Shown here: positions 58,125 through 64,000 of the stretch, piece after piece
Layout of the letters: each line of letters begins with the position of its first letter
Position numbering within the stretch: position 1 is the first letter of the stretch
Assembly: GCA_002104905.1 (NCBI GenBank)
Contig: MCFE01000366.1
Span: 22,949-86,948, forward strand
Direction of reading: 5' to 3'
DNA length: 64,000 bases
Origin: Basidiobolus meristosporus CBS 931.73
Taxonomy: Eukaryota > Basidiobolomycota > Basidiobolomycetes > Basidiobolales > Basidiobolaceae
Position numbers and translations under genes: made by a program
The notes under the pieces: generated by a model
What the model was told of the DNA's origin: nothing
The model's input: only the letters and a program-made list of their open reading frames with translations
The model's database searches: none

Positions 58125-60179
58125 CTACTGTTGTAGCTTTGATACAAGAGTGTGTAGCTGAGGGGAATTTGTAGGTAAGTTAATAAGAAGTGATGATAGT
58201 TCATCAGTGCTCAAGACACTGTTCAGTGGGAAGGGGGGTAGCAAGAGAGTTAAGAATGACTTGTGAACAACATTAATGAGGGGAATGTGATAAGGATTGA
58301 TATTCATCATAAAGGGAGTGTGCTGCTGCAGATATTGCTGCCAAAGGTCTGTCAAGTACTGCAGGTAGGCCAGCTTGGGTTTTTCTGACTGCAGAATATA
58401 GTGAGCAAACTTCTTGACTTCAGGATCTCCAAGTATAGTTCTCCAGCAGGAGCCAGGTGTTGTGTGGTGTGTTCTCTTCCAGGCCTTAATCAGTGGGTTG
58501 TTGCAGTTGTGAAGTCTGAGGTATAATCTGGTTCTAAGGTAGAGAAGTCTGATCTTATAGGGCATAAACCCAAAAGCACCAAGAATAGCATGTCTGTAGG
58601 GGCATTCAGGCAAATGAGGCACCAAGGAGGTAATGCACCATACTGCAAACTTGTCAAGCTTAGTGCAGTCTCTAGAAGTAAGAGAGAGAAGTGGTAAGCC
58701 AAATTCCAGGACAGGGAAAACAAACTGCTTGAGTAGAAGGAGGCAGCTTGGAGCTGAAGTTGTAGGAGGAGTAACAGCCAGTAGCTTGTGGAGTGCCTGT
58801 CTTGCCAGGATAATTCTCTTCTTCAGGTGTGCTCCAGAGTCTAGTCCAGTAGGAAGGAAAGGAAAGCCAAGATATGTAGCAGAAACCTGAGCAGGTAGAG
58901 TGGAGTTCTCCAAGTTGATGGGAGAGCCCAAAGGTACTGTCTTTGCAATGGAAAGCTGGAGATTATTCTTCTGCAGATACTGGTGGATGGTCTGGGAGTC
59001 TTGTTGCACATTGGAGGAGGATATTCTGATGTCATCAGCAAAGAGAGTAACCAGGCAGTCAGCTGAGAGTCTTGGGAAATCATTCAGGAAGATGGCAAAC
59101 AGTATAGGACCAAGCACAGAGCCTTGAACCACTCCATTAGGAACTGAGAACACAGCTGATTGCTCACTTGGGTGCAGAATTCTTGCTTGTGGATCCAGAA
59201 ACAGAGACCTGACAAGGAGGGTGAGAGAGGTACTGGAGAAGCATTGCAACTTGGACCAAAGCAGATTTCTGTCAACTGAATCAAAGGCCTTAGAAATATC
59301 AAACAGAACAGAGGGATACTTGCACTGGAGAGAGTGATCTTGGCTAAGTATGACTGCATATTCCAAGGAGAGGCCAGGAACAAAGCCAAACTGTGCAGGA
59401 TGAAACTTGAGGGAGTCAGAGTAGAGCTCCTGAGCAAGCAGAAGCTCAAACACCTTTCTGCAGGTGGGCAGCAGAGATATTGGCCTGTAGGAGCTAGGAT
59501 CCAGGTGCTTTCCTTTACCCTTGTACAGTGGCAGAACATTTGCAAAGGACCATTCCTCAGGAGTAGAAAGCTGGGCTGAGCATTGCTGAAACAGTGGAAG
59601 CAGAAGTGCAGACATGGCCTTGGTACTAGTCTTCAGAAGCTCATAGGAGATTGTGTCCACACCTGGAGCAGTAGAGTTGGGAAGCCTCTTGAGCACATTA
59701 TGGATTCTCCTTTGATCAAGTGCAAGTGGGATGGGCAGAGTCTTGAAGTCAGGATGAAAGCCAGGCGTTGAGTACTGCTTTGTAGAGAAGAAGATGTTAG
59801 CCAGCTGTTCTGTTGAAGGTAACTTCCTGGAAGAGGGCCTCATTGCCCTGTAGAGTCTTGATACTGTTCTTGTTATAGAGTTGGAAGATTGCAGAGGCAA
59901 AGAACTCATAATATGATCCCAGAGCTGAGTATGCAGAGTGTGGTGAATTGCCTTGGAGTGGTGTATTGCTGTCAGGAGGAGTTTCTCTGTTTTTGGGTTA
60001 GGGAAACTCAGGTAGCTTTGTTGCAGGGCTGAAACAATGGATTCCCATTTTCTTGAGGTAACAGCAGTAGTCTTGCATGGCAGTGAGAGGGAGGCAGACA
60101 CCAGAATCAGATGCTTCACAAAGAGCCAGGCATGGTTGAGATCATCTGGCAGAGAAAGTAGCAAACTGGCAAGCTTCAA
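58125..60179 (-). CDS. LINE ORF2, reverse transcriptase part
   Basis: The frame has the non-LTR RT blocks in order. NSTAPGVDTISYELLK is followed by NVLPLYKGKGKHLDPSSYRP, QFGFVPGLSLEYAVILSQDH, motif A SVLFDISKAFDSVDRNLLWS, motif B GVVQGSVLGPILFAIFLNDF and motif C VTLFADDIRI with both catalytic Asp. A thumb and a C-terminal domain follow with a Cys/His-containing stretch (CPYRHAILGAFGFMPYKIRL, then HHTTPGSCW). The enzyme makes cDNA on nicked or free DNA ends using element RNA. It reads cleanly to the stop at 58125. It is out of frame with the endonuclease part by one base near 60150-60179, so the full ORF2 is broken here unless the shift is programmed. Confidence 0.85.
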   Translation of the reverse strand: MKLASLLLSLPDDLNHAWLFVKHLILVSASLSLPCKTTAVTSRKWESIVSALQQSYLSFPNPKTEKLLLTAIHHSKAIHHTLHTQLWDHIMSSLPLQSSNSITRTVSRLYRAMRPSSRKLPSTEQLANIFFSTKQYSTPGFHPDFKTLPIPLALDQRRIHNVLKRLPNSTAPGVDTISYELLKTSTKAMSALLLPLFQQCSAQLSTPEEWSFANVLPLYKGKGKHLDPSSYRPISLLPTCRKVFELLLAQELYSDSLKFHPAQFGFVPGLSLEYAVILSQDHSLQCKYPSVLFDISKAFDSVDRNLLWSKLQCFSSTSLTLLVRSLFLDPQARILHPSEQSAVFSVPNGVVQGSVLGPILFAIFLNDFPRLSADCLVTLFADDIRISSSNVQQDSQTIHQYLQKNNLQLSIAKTVPLGSPINLENSTLPAQVSATYLGFPFLPTGLDSGAHLKKRIILARQALHKLLAVTPPTTSAPSCLLLLKQFVFPVLEFGLPLLSLTSRDCTKLDKFAVWCITSLVPHLPECPYRHAILGAFGFMPYKIRLLYLRTRLYLRLHNCNNPLIKAWKRTHHTTPGSCWRTILGDPEVKKFAHYILQSEKPKLAYLQYLTDLWQQYLQQHTPFMMNINPYHIPLINVVHKSFLTLLLPPFPLNSVLSTDELSSLLINLPTNSPQLHTLVSKLQQ

Positions 60180-60894
60180 GTAGTTCCCAAAGTCTTTCTT
60201 CTGATTCTTGGTAGCTTTGTGGTGTGAGCACAGTAAGTTTTGGCAGCTTCTTCTTCACAACTGGTTGCATAGAAAGGGACCAGGCTGGGTGGTCAGAGGC
60301 TCTCAAGGATCCTAGCTCAGCTCCAGAGAATTGCTTAACTTCATTCACAAAGTAGAGGGCAGCAGCAGAAGGGCAGATCCAGTCAACACATCTTTTCTCA
60401 GATTGAGCACCTAGTGCTAGCAGGTGGCTTTCTCTCAGGAAGTTCAGTAGGAATGTAGACCTTGGCTTCATTCTTGCAGTCAGAGTAGTCTTGTTCTCAG
60501 GATGGGGAATGTTGAGATCTCCAAGCAAGATAACAGGTGTTGATATAGATTGCTGGTATTGCTGAACCTTCTGGCATATAACTTGCACTTCCTGAAGGGC
60601 AAGACTTGGAGGCAGATAGCAGAGCACCAGACTGATAGTTGGCAACTGGAGAGCAGCACAGTAAGGGGAGTAAAGAGGAACACAGAGCTGAGGAGTATTG
60701 ATGGTAGAAGAGATGAAGCAGATAGAGGAGGTATTCTTTGTTCTAGGAGTAGAAAAGCAATATAGATTAGTCAAAAGTATAGAAGGTAGCTGAACATCAA
60801 TCAAACACAGGAGGGAAAATCTTGAAAGAAGTCTCTCTAGAGTTGGTCTTGATGGCTGTATGCTGTTGCAGTTAAGCAACAGAACTTCAGGTAG
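60142..60894 (-). CDS. LINE ORF2, APE-like endonuclease part
   Basis: From 60894 the frame reads LPEVLLLNCNSIQPSRPTLE, giving the first catalytic Asn block. Later come PVILLGDLNIPHPENKTTLT (GDLN block) and GSLRASDHPAW (the SDH block with catalytic His). These are the landmarks of apurinic-endonuclease-type nickases of non-LTR elements. The usual LQE block with its Glu reads CLIDVQLPS, so that acidic residue is not obvious. There is no ATG before TARMKPRST, about 140 codons in. The frame is the same as the end of ORF1, separated only by one TGA. It ends ACQFATFSAR-stop at 60142 because of a frameshift. Confidence 0.75.
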   Translation of the reverse strand, partial: LPEVLLLNCNSIQPSRPTLERLLSRFSLLCLIDVQLPSILLTNLYCFSTPRTKNTSSICFISSTINTPQLCVPLYSPYCAALQLPTISLVLCYLPPSLALQEVQVICQKVQQYQQSISTPVILLGDLNIPHPENKTTLTARMKPRSTFLLNFLRESHLLALGAQSEKRCVDWICPSAAALYFVNEVKQFSGAELGSLRASDHPAWSLSMQPVVKKKLPKLTVLTPQSYQESEERLWELLEACQFATFSAR

Positions 60895-62402
60895 TCAGGC
60901 AGAGGTTGTAGCTTCTTCAGAGGCAGCATTGATAATGTGACCTGCAGAGTCCCAGAGCTCTTCAAATGGTGCATCACTTAAGTCAGCAAGGAGGGAAATG
61001 GCATGATTCTTGAGGAAGTATGCCACATCATAGGAGGGGGCTTGTCTCTTGATGGCAGCAAAGAAAGACAGAATGGCAACATGGGCTGGAGGCTTGTTGA
61101 ACAGTAGAGAGTCAGAGGATTCAGATTCTTCAGGCACTATCTTGAAGTCAGTTTTCAGCCAGTTAAGGTTCTTCTCCACAAAGGCAACAAATGGGTCAGC
61201 AATGTTTTGGTCTAGGATAACCTCCAGAATCTTCCCTTTTCTCCAGGCCAGGTTGACAATTCTTGAGAGCTGAATATTGCATGCCTTGAGTGCTTTCCTG
61301 ATGTTGGAAATGGGAGTCCAGGGAACTTGCTTCAAGTACACCACAGTCCAGGTAGAAGCTGGTGGTAGGTTTGCTGGGGGCTTGTAAGTCCTTCTGTGTT
61401 GCAATGGAGCTGCAGTAGTCAGATTGGAGTCCACATTCTCAGTAGAGGTTTTCTTGATGTGTCTTGCTGAATGGTACTGGAGCTGGATGTGCTGATAATT
61501 CTTGCTAGAACCTTGCCTGCATAAGTCTGAGGTATAGCTGAGGTGACTGTAGAGGTGTTGGCAGCTGGTGCAGGTGGAGAGGCAGAAACTGAAGCAGGAA
61601 CTGAGGTCACCTGGGAGAAGGCAGTGGAAGCAGGTTTTCTGGGAGGAACAGAGTTCACTATCCAGTTGTTCTGTAAAACACTGGAGTAGCTTTTCTGTGG
61701 AACAGGATCTTGCTCTTGAACAGGAACAGAAGCAGGAGGCTGGGGCTGAGCAGTAGTGGTAAGGCAGTGGCACTCCAAGGAAGCTTTTTGCAAGGCATCT
61801 CTGGCAGTTTTCAGGGCAGTATTGGCTTCATTCTTGAGCTTCTTGCATTGGGCATCCAGTCTCTTGTTTTCAATAGCCAGGGCAGTATTGGCAGCCTCTA
61901 AATCAGCAATTCTCTTCTCAACTGCAAGGAATCTCTGAAGAAATGCATCAGTAGAAGTGCTGGCATCTGGAAGAGCAGTGGCAGGAATAGAGTCCATTGA
62001 CAGTGGGCTTCTTGGAGGCAAGGAAAGTGGACTGGCAGATTCAGGCACAAAAGGAGATATCCTGGCAGGAGGAGAAGGAGTATCCAAGGCAGTAACAGAG
62101 GCAATTCTTGTTGGTGAAGCAGCAGCAGGGGAGGCAAGCCTGTTCAGAAACTGGGCAGGAGAGAGTGCTTGAGGAGAGGGAGTCTTCAGCTTGCCAAGCA
62201 TGTCTTCCATCAGAGTGATACCAATATTCCTGGTGCATTTGCAGAGAAAAGTAAGCTTCCTGAGTCTGCCAGCTCTTCCATTCCTTCTGATAGTTCCTTT
62301 GTTTCCACAGTTGGGGCAAGAAATCTTCTTGACAGACTTGTCAAAGCAATCAAGAACCTTCCTTTCAGGTGTAGTGGGCTCCTGTTGAGGTTTTGGTGGC
62401 AT
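60895..62402 (-). CDS. LINE ORF1 (RNA-binding/structural protein, one frameshift)
   Basis: From the ATG at 62402 (MPPKPQQEPTTPERK), a zinc-ribbon-like segment comes first: SCPNCGNKGTIRRNGRAGRL, then FLCKC. A Ser/Pro-rich linker and a coiled coil follow (LAVEKRIADLEAANTALAIE, NKRLDAQCKKLKNEANTALK). The frame runs into a stop at 61419. The other frame (61773-60895) continues the protein from about 61450: PASTWTVVYLKQVPWTPISN, GKILEVILDQNIADPFVAFV, HAISLLADLSDAPFEELWDS, ending TSA-stop at 60895. One single-base shift between about 61420 and 61500 separates them. ORF1 proteins of such elements coat the RNA and direct it to the target. The zinc ribbon is unusual because CCHC knuckles are commoner. 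Confidence 0.8.
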
Positions 62403-62470
62403 ATCCAGAGTTTCAGCTTCAAATTTCAATTTTTGAGATTTTTGGGTGATTTTTGATGGGCGGGATCAAA

Positions 62471-62484
62471 ATTAGGGTTAGGGT
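62471..62484 (+). repeat. Interstitial telomere tract
   Basis: ATTAGGGTTAGGGTT joins the 5' end of LINE copy 2 to an unrelated block. Confidence 0.85.
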
Positions 62485-62845
62485 TGCGCGCTGTGACTGC
62501 TTTTTACGATCGCAAGGTCAGATCCTAGGAAAAAATAAAAATAGTTAGTAAAGGTGATTTAATGGATGGATGGATGGATTCGGAGTCAGATTCAATCAAA
62601 AAATCAAATCGTTGACTAATTTAAAGAGGAAGAAGGAAAGAAAAAATAAAAATAGTTAGTAAAGGTGATTTAATGGATGGATGGATGGATTTGGAGTCAG
62701 ATTCAATCAAAAAATCAAATCGTTGACTAATTTAAAGAGGAAAAAATAAAAATAGTTAGTAAAGGTACTATATACGATTCTCAAGCAAGGCTTGAAGCAT
62801 GCACAAGAATGCACTGTTCTTACGTAGTGGTTATTCATAGTCAAG
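62485..62845. other. Unidentified block inside the telomere array, with tandem repeats
   Basis: About 360 bp flanked by TTAGGG on both sides. It begins GCGCGCTGTGACTGC and includes a 113-bp unit present about 2.3 times (starting near 62528, 62640 and 62735), each with AAAATAAAAATAGTTAGTAA and a (TGGA)4-like stretch. CpG is commoner than in the elements around it. It lacks the shared 3' tail and has no ORF. Origin not recognised. Confidence 0.6.
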
Positions 62846-62850
62846 GGTTA

Positions 62851-63784
62851 GGGGGGAGACAGTCACCAACAGGTGAAATCTTTATTTCAGTTGAAACAAA
62901 GAAGCCAGCGCTACTGTTGTAGCTTTGATACAAGAGTGTGTAGCTGAGGGGAATTTGTAGGTAAGTTAATAAGAAGTGATGATAGTTCTTCAGTGCTCAA
63001 GACACTGTTCAGTGGGAAGGGGGGTAGCAAGAGAGGTAAGAATGACTTGTGAACAACATTAATGAGGGGAATGTGATAAGGATTGATATTCATCATAAAG
63101 GGAGTGTGCTGCTGCAGATATTGCTGCCAAAGGTCTGTCAAGTACTTCAGGTAGGCCAGCTTGGGTTTTTCTGACTGCAGAATAAATTCTGCAAACTTCT
63201 TGACTTCAGGATCTCCAAGTATAGTTCTCCAGCAGGAGCCAGGTGTTGTGTGGTGTGTTCTCTTCCAGGCCTTAATCAGTGGGTTGTTGCAGTGGTGAAG
63301 TCTGAGATATAATCTGGTTCTAAGGTAGAGAAGTCTGATCTTATAGGGCATAAACCCAAAAGCACCAAGAATAGCATGTCTGTAGGGGCATTCAGGCAAA
63401 TGAGGCACCAAGGAGGTAATGCACCATACTGCAAACTTGTCAAGCTTAGTGCAGTCTCTAGAAGTAAGAGAGAGAAGTGGTAAGCCAAATTCCAGTACAG
63501 GGAAGACAAACTGCTTGAGTAGAAGAAGGCAGCTGGGAGCTGAAGTTGTAGGAGGAGTAACAGCCAGTAGCTTGTGGAGTGCCTGTCTTGCCAGGATAAT
63601 TCTCTTCTTCAGGTGTGCTCCAGAGTCTAGTCCAGTAGGAAGGAAAGGAAAGCCAAGATATGTAGCAGAAACCTGAGCAGGTAGAGTGGAGTTCTCTAAG
63701 GTGATGGGAGAGCCCAAAGGTACTGTCTTTGCAATGGAAAGCTGGAGATTATTCTTCTGCAGATACTGGTGGATGGTCTGGGAG
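62851..63784 (-). mobile_element. Telomere LINE, copy 3 (5'-truncated, outermost)
   Basis: It carries the 3' tail plus the last 268 codons of ORF2 (63717-62911, GSPITLENSTLPAQVSATYL to SKLQQ-stop) and about 70 bp more of upstream coding. It differs from copy 2 at scattered sites (for example FAEFILQ instead of FAHYILQ). It breaks off at GGTCTGGGAG and runs directly into the terminal TTAGGG array. The GGGAG/TTAGGG junction shares G-rich ends. Confidence 0.88.
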
Positions 63785-64000
63785 TTAGGGTTAGGGTTAG
63801 GGTTAGGGTTAGGGTTAGGGTTAGGGTTAGGGTTAGGGTTAGGGTTAGGGTTAGGGTTAGGGTTAGGGTTAGGGTTAGGGTTAGGGTTAGGGTTAGGGTT
63901 AGGGTTAGGGTTAGGGTTAGGGTTAGGGTTAGGGTTAGGGTTAGGGTTAGGGTTAGGGTTAGGGTTAGGGTTAGGGTTAGGGTTAGGGTTAGGGTTAGGG
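63785..64000 (+). repeat. Telomere, (TTAGGG)36
   Basis: 216 bp of perfect TTAGGG repeats reach the window edge, with the G-rich strand running 5' to 3' towards the end. This marks a chromosome end on the right. Confidence 0.98.

Larger units (their letters stand above)
58064..62470 (-). mobile_element. Telomere LINE, copy 2 (full length, about 4.4 kb)
   Basis: This is a non-LTR retrotransposon on the minus strand. In order it has a short 5' leader, ORF1 (62402 to 60895, one frameshift), ORF2 with endonuclease and RT (60894 to 58125, one frameshift) and a 60-bp 3' end with the shared hairpin tail. TTAGGG repeats flank both ends (58029-58068 and 62471-62484). There is no poly-A tail and no RNase H domain. 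The 5' end is towards the chromosome tip. It is the only copy in the window that reaches the ORF1 start and is the likely source type for the truncated copies. Confidence 0.88.

Noticed and set aside
55418-60179. Penelope-like or restriction-endonuclease telomeric element (MoTeR type)
   Set aside because: The full copy has APE-type endonuclease blocks and a non-LTR RT with FADD. No GIY-YIG or restriction-like motif was seen.
62528-62765. CRISPR-like array in the 113-bp tandem repeats
   Set aside because: The units are long direct repeats without short regular repeats and unique spacers, in a eukaryotic telomere.

Overview
The window is the right-hand end of a fungal chromosome. It finishes in 36 uninterrupted TTAGGG units (63785-64000). 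The genes carry short introns of about 70-83 bp and include ATG2 and POL12, and the transposons are of fungal type: Ty1/copia, Ty3/gypsy, CMC/Plavaka-like and telomere-linked non-LTR elements. Two DUF1647-type proteins hint at an early-diverging (Mucoromycota-like) fungus, but that placement is tentative.

Layout. (1) 1-32160 is an AT-rich, CpG-poor transposon graveyard. It holds copia gag, several degenerate CMC/Plavaka-like copies (one nested in another), two gypsy pol regions broken by LTR insertions, a copia pol relic, solo LTRs, a MITE-like element and an unrecognised repeat family. (2) 32400-53600 is a CpG-normal gene island. It holds a tandem trihelix/SANT protein (minus), ATG2 (minus), POL12 (plus, divergent from ATG2) and two tandem type II membrane proteins of the DUF1647 family (plus). 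(3) 53600-55315 is decayed subtelomeric repeat ending in a short TTAGGG tract, which looks like an old healed chromosome end. (4) 55325-63784 is a stack of telomere-associated retroelements. All lie on the minus strand with their 3' ends toward the centromere, each joined to TTAGGG, and most are 5'-truncated and capped by TTAGGG.

The main discovery candidate is region 4. A non-LTR retrotransposon (ORF1, an APE-like endonuclease, a reverse transcriptase with an FADD motif), an ORF1-only element and a SINE-like element with a tRNA-like A/B-box head share one 3' tail: a TCACC/GGTGA hairpin followed by AATCTTTATTT. That looks like one retrotransposition machinery serving three families at the chromosome end. 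In the full-length copy ORF2 has no ATG near its start and lies in the frame of ORF1 behind a single UGA followed by CUA, a known leaky stop context. The SINE body carries four short hairpins whose stems differ by compensatory changes.

The island genes are conserved housekeeping genes (autophagic lipid transfer, replication priming) and show no functional link to the mobile region.
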